Source of the DNA: an uncultured Bacillota bacterium
Lineage (GTDB): Bacteria; Bacillota_I; Bacilli_A; RFN20; CAG-288
DNA length: 64,000 nucleotides
Reading direction: 5' to 3'
Assembly (NCBI GenBank): GCA_949284445.1
Contig: CASDVP010000001.1
Coordinates: 62,001 to 126,000 of the forward strand
The notes beneath the pieces are model-generated. The model ran no database searches. It had not been told where the DNA came from and saw nothing but the letters and a program-made list of their open reading frames with translations. Position 1 is the first letter of the stretch. Each line of letters begins with the position of its first letter. Positions 34,586-42,857 of the stretch are shown in pieces. The position numbers were made by a program, and so were the translations under genes.

Positions 34586-35797
34586 TTAACGTGCCTTTAT
34601 TTTTTTGCAATCTATCGGTACTACTTCACCACCGACATCAATCAGATATTCAAATTCACTATTTCTTTTTCCTTTCCAATAAAATAATGGATAATTTCTT
34701 GCAGTCAATTCAATTGAAACATAGTTTTCATAGTAGATTCCAGATAGTGCGTTCTCTTTATTTAAAGCAAAAGCTTTAACATTTAACCCGCTTTGGAACG
34801 TAAATAGTCCCATATCTGCTAAATATAATCGATATAAAGACTCATCACTCATAATCAATGGACAAGTAACCTTTTCTTTAAGCAAAAATGCTTTGTTAAT
34901 AATATTTGCTGTTACAAGCCATTGAACAGAGGTAAAAATATCGCGAGTTTTATATTTAGAATTGATTTGTGATGGCTTAAAATTCTTGTTGCCTTTATTT
35001 AATTGACTATATATGTTTTCAAAAATTGCTCTGCTCTTTAATATCGATTCCTGACTGGCTTGATATAGTTCCATGTCGTTTAAATAATCTATGTAAATCT
35101 CATTTATTTTCTTATTTACTTTAGTATATGCGCTTAATTTATTCGTTCTGTTTTTTATAAATGTATCAACTGCTTCAGGCATCCCACCCACAAATAAATA
35201 ATCATTAAAAATATCGATTAATTCTTGATGGATATCTTCATTTATCGATGATTTATTATCATACGCGTTTTTCAATAAATTATATGTTGGCTTTTTATAG
35301 TTATAAATAAATTCATCGAATGTTAAAGGGGAAATAACTAACCTATTGATTTTTCCAACAGGAAACAAAAAGCTTTTATCAGCATAGCCTCCTCTTTTAT
35401 GAGCGTATCTATTAATTTTAATCCGTACAAGGGAACCGGTTACAATTACTGGAATGTCTCTTCTTTTTTCACAAAAATGTTTCATCATCTTGATCAAAGG
35501 CAAACATTCTTGCACTTCATCAAAAATCAATAAATGCTTATGATCGGGAACAAAATCATAGTGTACTTGAATATACTGCAAAAGTCTTTCAAGATTATCG
35601 TTTTTATAAACATAGTTAACAAAATCTATGTCATCTGAGCAATCGATATACTTATATCTGTTTTTATAATATTGTTCAGCAAACAATTCTTTGATCAAAT
35701 ATGTTTTGCCTACTTGTCTTGCGCCTAGAACAAGTAAAGGTTTTCTTTCAGGATCTTCGTTCCAGTCAACTAAATCTTTAATGTATTTTCTTTTCAT
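34586..35797 (-). CDS. AAA_14/DUF4143 ATPase, 3' end frameshifted
   Basis: The protein has an N-terminal AAA_14 ATPase (Walker A GARQVGKT near residue 30; Walker B LLIFDEVQE; sensor VIVTGSLV) and a C-terminal DUF4143 domain of PD-(D/E)XK-like fold (YYENYVSIEL, FYWKGKRNSEFEYLIDVGGEVVPIDCKK). The reading frame ends early in an A7 run; the missing ~50 residues are encoded in the -1 frame. The function of these ATPases, very common in anaerobes, is unsettled. Two adjacent ATGs begin the frame; I prefer the one at 35797, because a three-codon mini-ORF ends there as TGATG. Three repeated leader elements precede it. Confidence 0.85.
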   Translation of the reverse strand: MKRKYIKDLVDWNEDPERKPLLVLGARQVGKTYLIKELFAEQYYKNRYKYIDCSDDIDFVNYVYKNDNLERLLQYIQVHYDFVPDHKHLLIFDEVQECLPLIKMMKHFCEKRRDIPVIVTGSLVRIKINRYAHKRGGYADKSFLFPVGKINRLVISPLTFDEFIYNYKKPTYNLLKNAYDNKSSINEDIHQELIDIFNDYLFVGGMPEAVDTFIKNRTNKLSAYTKVNKKINEIYIDYLNDMELYQASQESILKSRAIFENIYSQLNKGNKNFKPSQINSKYKTRDIFTSVQWLVTANIINKAFLLKEKVTCPLIMSDESLYRLYLADMGLFTFQSGLNVKAFALNKENALSGIYYENYVSIELTARNYPLFYWKGKRNSEFEYLIDVGGEVVPIDCKKIKAR

Positions 35798-35876
35798 CAT
35801 CTCACCATAAGTTGCACCTTTTTACAACAGATTTCTTGTCATATGTTGCACCTTTTTACATGTTGTGAGCATTCAT
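35797..35876 (-). promoter_or_regulatory. Chain of three leader mini-ORFs before the DUF4143 ATPase
   Basis: Each repeat supplies AAAAAGGTG, then after a few bases an ATG. The mini-ORFs are 35856-35876 (MNAHNM), 35822-35842 (MTRNLL) and 35797-35808 (MVR). The stops of the first two (TAA) lie inside the next repeat's TGTAAAAAGG; the third stop overlaps the ATPase start (TGATG). This would allow ribosomes to pass down the chain by termination-reinitiation. No other gene in the window has this. Confidence 0.6.
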
Positions 35877-35894
35877 ATGTTGCACCTTTTTACA
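35811..35894 (-). repeat. Three 16-bp direct repeats at exact 34-bp spacing
   Basis: TGTAAAAAGGTGCAAC (minus strand) occurs at 35879-35894, 35845-35860 and 35811-35826. Start-to-start distance is 34 bp both times. Two copies continue identically into ATATG; the third has TTATG. Confidence 0.95.
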
Positions 35895-36052
35895 CGGCTA
35901 GAGCCTTTTTTCTTAGAAGTGTAGATGATTAAATGAAGCTATAATTGGCCGTTTAGACGTGACAAATAGATTCAATCTATAATCTTAGAACCAGAAAACG
36001 TGCGCATTAATTATTTTGTTTTCTAATCGTATAACCCTTTTGAGTCTAATAG

Positions 36053-36083
36053 AAAAAAGGTTAAGCTTGATGCTTCCTTTTTT
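36053..36083 (-). terminator. Terminator of the NUDIX gene
   Basis: Stem AAAAAAGG/CCTTTTTT with an inner AAGC/GCTT pair separated by a two-base bulge, 68 bases after the NUDIX stop. The flanking A and T runs allow use from either strand. Confidence 0.7.
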
Positions 36084-36150
36084 GGCTATTTCTTCTCTTA
36101 TATATATTTTATTCAAAATTGTGAATGATTTTTTGACTACATTCTAGGCG

Positions 36151-36696
36151 TTATAGAATCTTGGCTCTATATTTAATAAGATACTGACAAATAATAGCGA
36201 TAGTTTTACCATCTTTTATCTGACCCTTTTTTACCATATCTACTGCAGTAGAAAACGGAACTTTATAATAATCTAACGCTTCATCCTCATCTAAATGCTG
36301 CTTTGATTTAGTCAATCCTGTTGCAAGATAGAGATAGATGATCTCATCTGTATAAGCTACTGATGGATAATATACACCTAATTCAACTAATTCTTTTGCT
36401 TGGTAGCCAGTCTCTTCTTCTAATTCTCTTCTCGCAGTGTCTTTAGGATCTTCATCAGCGTCGCATTTGCCAGCTGGAACTTCTTTGATGATCGCATTAT
36501 ATGGATATCTGAACTGATCTTCTAAAATGATGTTGTCATTTTCATCAATAGCAAGTATTGCGCTCGCTTTACAATGCCTTACGACTTCACGTGTTGAAAT
36601 ATGTCCGTTTGGTAAAAGGACTTTATCTACAACAAGATTTAATATTTTTCCATGATATATTTCTTCACTGCTGATTTTCTTTTCTTCTTTGTTCAT
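36151..36696 (-). CDS. NUDIX hydrolase, ADP-ribose pyrophosphatase type
   Basis: The 181-residue protein has an intact Nudix box: G in AGKCDAD, E, then RELEEETGY (G-x5-E-x7-RE-U-x-EE-x-G). Before it are conserved strands (REVVRHCKASAILAIDENDNIILEDQFRYP) and the proline-Ala-Gly of VPAGK, which mark the ADP-ribose pyrophosphatase (NudF/YqkG) branch that cleaves ADP-ribose to AMP and ribose 5-phosphate. I chose the ATG at 36696, preceded by GTGAGGAT; a frame to 36741 adds 15 unlike residues. It is monocistronic. Confidence 0.9.
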   Translation of the reverse strand: MNKEEKKISSEEIYHGKILNLVVDKVLLPNGHISTREVVRHCKASAILAIDENDNIILEDQFRYPYNAIIKEVPAGKCDADEDPKDTARRELEEETGYQAKELVELGVYYPSVAYTDEIIYLYLATGLTKSKQHLDEDEALDYYKVPFSTAVDMVKKGQIKDGKTIAIICQYLIKYRAKIL

Positions 36697-36818
36697 GCTA
36701 TCCTCACAAAACATTTTGAAACATATAACATTATTATACAAATCAGAAAGTGTCAGAGAAAAAACTTAATACTATAGTTATATAAATATATAATATTTCT
36801 TTAGGTGTACCTATTTAT

Positions 36819-37118
36819 ATGAAGAAAAAGAATTTCATTATTTTAGAAAGCGTTTTGTCCAGCATATCCTTGATCTGTTTTATCGTTTTTGGAATTTTAA
36901 AGGGACTAAAAAGTGAATCCTCTTGGGATAATATAGCCTTAGCTTTAGCAATAATCTGTGTATTAGCATTTTTCTTTATGCTGATCATGCGCATATTCAC
37001 TAATAGTAAACTTCCTGAAGTAAAACAAGGTATTATTTGTCCGCGATGTCATTATTTAAACGAAGAAGGTTCTGACATTTGCAAACAATGTGGAACAAAA
37101 TTAAAGCAAGATGAATGA
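36819..37118 (+). CDS. Membrane protein with C-terminal zinc ribbon
   Basis: The 99-residue protein has two hydrophobic helices (~5-27 and ~40-62) and a zinc ribbon at the C-terminus (CPRCHYLNEEGSDICKQCG), two C-x-x-C knuckles 12 residues apart. The ribbon faces the cytoplasm if the helices form a hairpin. Function unknown. It overlaps the next gene, yfhO-like, by eight bases, so translation is coupled. A TATAAT at 36789-36794 may be its promoter; only AGGTG at 36803 resembles a ribosome site. Confidence 0.72.
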   Translation: MKKKNFIILESVLSSISLICFIVFGILKGLKSESSWDNIALALAIICVLAFFFMLIMRIFTNSKLPEVKQGIICPRCHYLNEEGSDICKQCGTKLKQDE

Positions 37119-39900
37119 AGCGATTTACGAGATATTAACTGATGATTTATTAGATCATAAAAAACATATCTTTAAGATAATTAAAGAGATATGTTACCCT
37201 TTGTTATCTTTATTTATTCCCTTATTGCTGTGTTATCTATTATTCAAAAACAATAATTTCTATCCATTTACAGCAGATGGTCATACTATTTTGATGTATG
37301 ATGCAGCTGGACAATACATCGCATATTTCCGTTACTTTAAAATGTTATTAGAACAGGGTGGTAGTTTTCTCTACACCTTCTCTAAAACATTAGGTGGTAA
37401 TTTCTTATCTCTTTACAGCTATTATTTAGCATCTCCATTAAATTTCCTTATCGTTTTTGTTTCTAATGATCAGATACCCTTATTTCTTCTCATCATCTCA
37501 ATAGTCAAAATAGCTCTAGCCTCTCTATCGATGTACGCGATGTTTAGATTTATGAAAAAAAGAGCATCTCTTTCATATTTAATATTCGCTATTTCATACG
37601 GTTTATCTTCTTATTTCTTTGTTTACATCTTTTCACCTATGTGGTTAGATGGTGCACTGATATTACCATTAGTAGTCTTAGGAATTCATCAGTTGATAAG
37701 GAGTGAGAACGTTATAGTTTATCCGCTATCGATCTGTTATGCTCTCTTATCTTCTTGGTATATCGGATTTATGATCTGCGTGTTTGCAGTTTTATATTTT
37801 CTGACTGATTTCATCTCGATTCGAAGCAAAAAATACCCAGGATCAAAAGTCACATATAATAAAAAAGTCATACTTAGATTTTTATTATTGTCTCTCATCG
37901 GTGGTTTATTAGCGGCTCCTGTTTGGTTATCTGCGTTCTTGCATTTCACAGGCACTAAAGCTGGTGGTATATCTATTTCACCAGATCAAGGAATAGCGAT
38001 GAACATCTCATCTATCATTTCCTCTTTCTTGACTAACGGTTATATCTCATCAGGATATATCACACAATATTACGGTTACATGGCTGTTTTCACATCGATT
38101 CCAGCATTGACTCTAGCGATGATTTATTTCTTTTCTAAAAGATATGAATTAAAGATACGAATATCAAGATTCATCTTATTAGCTTTTTATATCATTTGTA
38201 CGGCGTTTACTCTAACTAACACTTTGCTTCATGGAGGCGCAACTCCGACATGGTTTCCTACTAGATATGCTTTTATAATAGCTTTTTTGATCTGTTTATA
38301 TGGCGAAGATGGATTTAAAGGTATTGATAAAACACCATTGTTAAGCTATTTAGCTCCGGTTGTTTTAGGTGCTATCAGTTTGATATTAGTGACTTATATC
38401 AAGAATACCAATGGTGATATATATACTCTTTCAACAATGGGATTAGGTGCTTTTGTATTCACTGGCTTAATCTCTTTTATCTGTTCTTTATGCTTTAAAT
38501 ATCAAGTCAAACGAGCTTCAACTATTCTCAATTTATCTTCAATACTGATTCTCAGTTTAGCTGGATGTTCAATTTATCAAAGCGAAGATAATGTTTTAAA
38601 GACCAATATTTCTAATAACGAATATTTGACTCAAGAAGATTATTTAGAAGATGAACAATTCCAATCTGATGTAGATGCTTTAAAGAATTATGATGACTCT
38701 TTATATCGAATGGAAAACACATTCTTAAGAAAACATTCATTCAATGAAGCAGATAACGATCCGATGTTTTATGGGTATAATGGCATATCTCATTTTTCAT
38801 CGGTTGAAAAGAAAAATGTGATGTCTTATTTAGAAAAGATCGGTTTCCACTATAACGGATTCCATGAAGGATATGATGGTGGTTCAACCGTCAGTATGAA
38901 TTCATATTTAGGGATCAAATATGTGATTGACGATAATAAACAAAAAGTGATTCATTTCTTACCAAGCTTAAATAAACTGAATATCCCTTCAACCAACAAT
39001 ATGAGCTTTTATGAAAATCCATATGTTCTGCCCTTAGCATTTACTGTGCTTCCATCAGACTACACTTATGTAAATGAGGGCTATACAAAAGAAGATGGTG
39101 AAATCTATTGGTACGATCATTTCGAATATCAAAATGAAATATTCAAGAATATGACTGATAAAGTTGTTGATGAAAATGGTGAGAAAAAAGATATATTTAA
39201 AAAGATAATTCCAGAAATCAACATCCCGCCTTCTTTATCATCGATAGAAAAAGATAACGCTTTATATTTAACTGGTGATAAAGGTACAATAACCTATACA
39301 TTTACGGTTCCTAAAGAAGCTGAAAACAACAATCTTTATTTCATGTTCAAAGAAAGAGATTCTAATCTAAGAATCACTTTTGATTGGAAATATGTTGAGA
39401 TGATGTCCTATTGGCACGCTGGTATCAGAGGCTTTACCGGTGCTGTAAACAGCACACATAACATCAGAGTTACCATACCATTTGAAACTGAAAATTATCG
39501 TTTACAAGCAGAAATATATTATGAAGACTTAAGTGTTTTAAAAGAATACATAAATGCTATAAAAGAAGATGTTATTTCTGATTTGAAAATAGAATCCAAT
39601 CCTTTTTCTTATCAGATAACTTGTAAATTGAATTTGGTTAATGACAATCGTTACCTATTATTTACTTTACCTTTAGAAGAAGGTATGAATATTTATATTG
39701 ATGGAAAAAAGATGAACACAGTAAAAAGATTCAATATCTTTTCAGCATGTGATCTTTCTTCGTTAGAAAAAGGTGAACATACTGTCACCTTAAAATTTGT
39801 TGATCACGGCTTAAATATCGGCTTTATATTAATGGTTTTAAGTTTAGCTGGATTAGTCACTTACTCTATTTTCTTCTTTATCAGAAAGAGAAGGATTTAA
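37111..39900 (+). CDS. YfhO family membrane protein
   Basis: The 929 residues contain about a dozen transmembrane helices in the first half, with the family signature DAAGQYIAYFRYFKMLL and SLYSYYLASPLNFLI near the N-terminus, then a ~330-residue extracytoplasmic beta-rich domain and a last helix before KRRI. YfhO proteins resemble GT-C glycosyltransferases and in related bacteria add sugars to lipoteichoic acid or other surface polymers. The convergent neighbour is a GtrB-like enzyme that would make the lipid-linked sugar such enzymes use, which supports the role. Its last 48 bases overlap that neighbour. Confidence 0.88.
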   Translation: MNEAIYEILTDDLLDHKKHIFKIIKEICYPLLSLFIPLLLCYLLFKNNNFYPFTADGHTILMYDAAGQYIAYFRYFKMLLEQGGSFLYTFSKTLGGNFLSLYSYYLASPLNFLIVFVSNDQIPLFLLIISIVKIALASLSMYAMFRFMKKRASLSYLIFAISYGLSSYFFVYIFSPMWLDGALILPLVVLGIHQLIRSENVIVYPLSICYALLSSWYIGFMICVFAVLYFLTDFISIRSKKYPGSKVTYNKKVILRFLLLSLIGGLLAAPVWLSAFLHFTGTKAGGISISPDQGIAMNISSIISSFLTNGYISSGYITQYYGYMAVFTSIPALTLAMIYFFSKRYELKIRISRFILLAFYIICTAFTLTNTLLHGGATPTWFPTRYAFIIAFLICLYGEDGFKGIDKTPLLSYLAPVVLGAISLILVTYIKNTNGDIYTLSTMGLGAFVFTGLISFICSLCFKYQVKRASTILNLSSILILSLAGCSIYQSEDNVLKTNISNNEYLTQEDYLEDEQFQSDVDALKNYDDSLYRMENTFLRKHSFNEADNDPMFYGYNGISHFSSVEKKNVMSYLEKIGFHYNGFHEGYDGGSTVSMNSYLGIKYVIDDNKQKVIHFLPSLNKLNIPSTNNMSFYENPYVLPLAFTVLPSDYTYVNEGYTKEDGEIYWYDHFEYQNEIFKNMTDKVVDENGEKKDIFKKIIPEINIPPSLSSIEKDNALYLTGDKGTITYTFTVPKEAENNNLYFMFKERDSNLRITFDWKYVEMMSYWHAGIRGFTGAVNSTHNIRVTIPFETENYRLQAEIYYEDLSVLKEYINAIKEDVISDLKIESNPFSYQITCKLNLVNDNRYLLFTLPLEEGMNIYIDGKKMNTVKRFNIFSACDLSSLEKGEHTVTLKFVDHGLNIGFILMVLSLAGLVTYSIFFFIRKRRI

Positions 39901-40866
39901 ATCTTCTTTTTCTTCTTGCTTAACCACTCTATCGATGATGAATAATGGTTGATTTCTTGTATTGATCAAAACATTATGTAAATAAAGTCCGATTATTCCG
40001 ATGACAAAAATGATGATGGATAAAGCTAAAAACACACTGCTTAATATAAAGAAGATCGTCAGTGTATGGTTATAGGAAATGAGACTACCTGTATTGATCA
40101 CACAATAAGATATCAACAATCCTAAAAAAACTAAAAAGAAAATTCCAGAAAAGATAGCACCATATTTTAAGACTGCAAACAAAGGCTGAGAGGTTCCACT
40201 AGAAATGATATTAAAAGCATGATTGAACAATTTATTAACATTATATTTAGAAGAACCAGCTGCACGTTTCTGTCTAACAAAGTCCACATAACAGGTTTTA
40301 AAACCAACAAAAGCAACATCATTTAAAAAGAGGCGATCTTTATTAGGCAGTTTATTAAATAATTCAACTACTCTTCGAGAGATGCCTCTGAAAGCATTGA
40401 CGTTTTCTGGTATGACCTTTTTACCTTCAATCGCATTTACAAATTTATAAAACATACCGGCAGTTGTTCTTTTAAACCAAGTATCCGATTTGCGGTTTGC
40501 TCTATGAGGAGAAACCACTTCATAACCTTCGGAAAACTTTTCCGTGATCGTCTTGATGAGATCAACAGGATCTTGTAAGTCAGCATCCATGATTATCGCA
40601 TAATCACTATCACAGACACTTAAGCCTGCATAAATAGCTGGATTTTGTCCAAAGTTTCTTGCTAGTGTAACAATCTCGATATCATTTCTTTTTTGATAGA
40701 GATCATTCATCACGTCAAGAGTTTTATCTTTAGAGCCATCATTAACTAAAATAAAATTAAAAGTATAATCTTTGATATCTTTTATGACAGGATCAACACT
40801 CTGAAAATATAAAGGAAGAGCTTCTTCTTCGTTATAACACGGCAAGATTATTGAAATGCTTTTCAT
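39853..40866 (-). CDS. Polyprenyl-phosphate glycosyltransferase (GT2, GtrB-like)
   Basis: The 337-residue enzyme has a GT-A domain (SIILPCYNEEEALP, LVNDGSKDKT, FGQNPAIYAGL, IIMDADLQDP with the DxD-type Asp pair) and two C-terminal membrane helices. This is the DPM1/GtrB group that loads a sugar from UDP- or GDP-sugar onto undecaprenyl phosphate. The ATG at 40866 has GGAGA six bases before it; the TTG one codon earlier is an artefact of frame extension. It is convergent with yfhO, overlapping by 48 bases, so the two genes share their ends though transcribed apart. Together they suggest surface polymer glycosylation. Confidence 0.9.
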   Translation of the reverse strand: MKSISIILPCYNEEEALPLYFQSVDPVIKDIKDYTFNFILVNDGSKDKTLDVMNDLYQKRNDIEIVTLARNFGQNPAIYAGLSVCDSDYAIIMDADLQDPVDLIKTITEKFSEGYEVVSPHRANRKSDTWFKRTTAGMFYKFVNAIEGKKVIPENVNAFRGISRRVVELFNKLPNKDRLFLNDVAFVGFKTCYVDFVRQKRAAGSSKYNVNKLFNHAFNIISSGTSQPLFAVLKYGAIFSGIFFLVFLGLLISYCVINTGSLISYNHTLTIFFILSSVFLALSIIIFVIGIIGLYLHNVLINTRNQPLFIIDRVVKQEEKEDLNPSLSDKEENRVSD

Positions 40867-41145
40867 CAATCGTCTCCTTTAATTTAGTCTCTAAAATTAT
40901 AGCAATGTTAATGCGATTTATAAATGAAATATCAATTTCTGAGCTGAACAAGATTACTTATTAAACGAGTTATAAGGTTTAAAGTTGTTTAAAAAATCGA
41001 GAATCCGATTAAATTATTGTTAAAAATAGTTAATTACTTTGCGTATGTCTTTTTTAAGCCATAGAAGAGCTTAGCACTAGTTTCATCCATTAAAATAAAG
41101 CTAATTATCAATTATTAACCACATTTACTTCAGTGAATAAAATTC

Positions 41146-42603
41146 TCATTTCAAGAATACTTTATTTCTATTAGCAACAAACTTTTCTGGGCGAGAATAA
41201 TTAGATAAAAGATATCCACCTTCGACTAAAGGATCTAATATTTTCTTTCTGAAATATGTGGTTGGCTTAATGTTTAATTTTTTAGCGATTTCAGTTGTGG
41301 ATTTTTCGCTTAAATAACACATGGTTAAAATAGCCTCATCATATTTACCTTTTAAAACGCCATCAACATATATTTTTATCTCGCTTTGCGCATCAACAAC
41401 CCCTGAATAAGTTAAATCTGGTAAAACTAAAGAAAAATATGTGTTATTTGAGGAAATATATGGCTCATATTTTTTATCATAATGAGAATATTCACTTGAG
41501 ATTTTATCGAAACCAGAACCTCTTTTTTCAAGATAATTGATTAATGCAAACACGTTGCAAATCACTTCATTTCTTCTTTCGGGCAAGATGCCTGCAATTT
41601 TAGTTTCTCTGTTTAACACTTCTCCACTAACTAAACTACCAGGAGATATAATTTCTAATCTATCTGTAAAAATGTTGATTTCGATTTGTGAGTTATTTAT
41701 CCAATAATTTCTATGACATAGTGCATTGATCACACCCTCAAAAACAGCTCTTTTAGGATATGAAAAGTAATTTTCTCGACCTACTGGCAATTTTTTATAG
41801 CCATTATTTGAACGCGTTTCAATGAAAGACATACAAAAATCAGCTTCATCAATCAAGTTACCACTAAACGTTTCTGAAGATAATACTATGTCTGTACCCT
41901 TATTAATACCAGACCATTTTGTAGCTACGACTAAACTCTTTTCATTATGGTAATCATCTTTAAACATCAATGCTCCATTAGATAAATGATTTTGTTTATC
42001 AATAAAACCTATAGATAACAAGGTTTTATTACTTAATTTATGATTAGTTATTTCATAATATTTGGAATTTAATTTTGAAAAATCTTTCGGCTCATAGATA
42101 ATATCAGTCATCAATGAATCATATGGCGTTCCATTATCATATAAAAATAAGTTTCTAAGTTCTTCCTGAGAGCACACTTTTGTAATACCAAAATGTCTGA
42201 TGTAGTAAGCAATAACTCCATAAGTTTTTAACCCCACAGGTAAATTATCACCTCTATTAACTTTTATTATTAAAAGATAACGAGTGGTATTATCTTTTTG
42301 TGTAATCGGTATCGTTTGAATTTCATATTTAAGAGAAGGAACTATTTTTTGCTTGATCAGACGATGAATCATCTGAATGACCTTATCAGCCATTAAATGA
42401 TCTAATGAAACGATTTTATGTGTTTTATCCTCTACACCAATAAATAAACTGCCGCCATTAGAATTAGCAAAACCAACAAGAGTTTTTAACCATTTATCCT
42501 CTTTCGATGTTCCATCTGCTTTCTTTCCTTCTTCGATTATTCCTTTAAATTCATTTTTATCATCTTCTAAACTTATGTTTGGAAATAAATTATTAAGTGT
42601 CAT
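41146..42603 (-). CDS. AlbA_2/Schlafen-domain ATP-binding regulator
   Basis: The 485 residues contain an AlbA_2 (Schlafen) domain at the N-terminus (NEFKGIIEEGKK, TLVGFANSNGGSLFIGVED), an HATPase_c_4 domain in the middle (AVFEGVINALCHRNY, DRLEIISPG, EKRGSGFDKI) and a C-terminal winged helix (STTEIAKKLNIKPTTYFRKKILDPLVEGGYL). Such proteins are usually annotated as transcriptional regulators; their targets are mostly unknown. No Shine-Dalgarno is visible before the ATG. The gene sits alone, with a decayed relative just upstream (42690-42780) and another at 47175-47480. Confidence 0.85.
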   Translation of the reverse strand: MTLNNLFPNISLEDDKNEFKGIIEEGKKADGTSKEDKWLKTLVGFANSNGGSLFIGVEDKTHKIVSLDHLMADKVIQMIHRLIKQKIVPSLKYEIQTIPITQKDNTTRYLLIIKVNRGDNLPVGLKTYGVIAYYIRHFGITKVCSQEELRNLFLYDNGTPYDSLMTDIIYEPKDFSKLNSKYYEITNHKLSNKTLLSIGFIDKQNHLSNGALMFKDDYHNEKSLVVATKWSGINKGTDIVLSSETFSGNLIDEADFCMSFIETRSNNGYKKLPVGRENYFSYPKRAVFEGVINALCHRNYWINNSQIEINIFTDRLEIISPGSLVSGEVLNRETKIAGILPERRNEVICNVFALINYLEKRGSGFDKISSEYSHYDKKYEPYISSNNTYFSLVLPDLTYSGVVDAQSEIKIYVDGVLKGKYDEAILTMCYLSEKSTTEIAKKLNIKPTTYFRKKILDPLVEGGYLLSNYSRPEKFVANRNKVFLK

Positions 42604-42660
42604 TTTGTCGACTCTTTTTTATAAGAATATCATAAACCAATGAATATTTCGCTGAAAAAA

Positions 42661-42709
42661 GTTCACTATTAGTTCACTTCACTTCACTATTACTTCACTA
42701 CTTCACTTC
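42661..42709. repeat. TTCACT-rich short repeats upstream of the AlbA_2 gene
   Basis: About seven copies of TTCACT occur in 49 bp, some in tandem and others separated by TA-rich spacers. On the minus strand they read as decayed Ser-Glu-Val-type codons (GAAGTGAAGT), a repeat seen in linkers of this regulator family. Confidence 0.6.
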
Positions 42710-42780
42710 GAGAATAAATCAACAATTTAAATGACTCAATTAAATTCAAGAATTCATCTACAATGAACACCCAATTTAAT
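42690..42780 (-). pseudogene. Possible remnant of a second AlbA_2-type regulator
   Basis: A short open frame on the minus strand ends SFKLLIYSRSEVVK before a stop. That resembles the junction between the ATP-binding domain and the Ser-Glu-Val repeat linker of AlbA_2/HATPase regulators. It is short and may be chance. Confidence 0.25.
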
Positions 42781-42845
42781 TATTCATGCACTGTCTTTAG
42801 AAACTAAGTTAAGTTTTTATCACTTTATAAATATTCAGCAAATCA

Positions 42846-42851
42846 TATAAT
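42846..42851 (+). promoter_or_regulatory. -10 element of GH3 gene, six bases from the ATG
   Basis: TATAAT ends six bases before the ATG at 42858. Usual start-site spacing would place +1 at or next to the A of ATG, implying a leaderless mRNA. The -35 is weak. Confidence 0.5.
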
Positions 42852-42857
42852 TTAAGT

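Larger units (their letters stand above)
35801..36150. other. 350-bp intergenic region, DUF4143 ATPase to NUDIX gene
   Basis: No protein gene is visible beyond the mini-ORFs. It holds the three 34-bp-spaced repeats near its left end and the NUDIX-side hairpin at 36053-36083. The stretch 35900-36050 is AT-rich with no structure I can name; the ATPase promoter should lie there. Confidence 0.6.

Noticed and set aside
34543-34779. 78-residue plus-strand ORF opposite the DUF4143 ATPase gene
   Set aside because: Antisense to a recognised coding sequence, no ribosome site, product rich in Leu/Phe from the reverse reading.
35811-35894. Three regularly spaced direct repeats as a mini CRISPR array
   Set aside because: Repeats are only 16-21 bp, spacers are 13-18 bp, the copies run into start codons, and no cas gene is near.
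40867-41145. Hidden gene between the GtrB-like and AlbA_2 genes
   Set aside because: No frame with a ribosome site or recognisable product; only AT-rich sequence with a minor AATCG/CGATT dyad.
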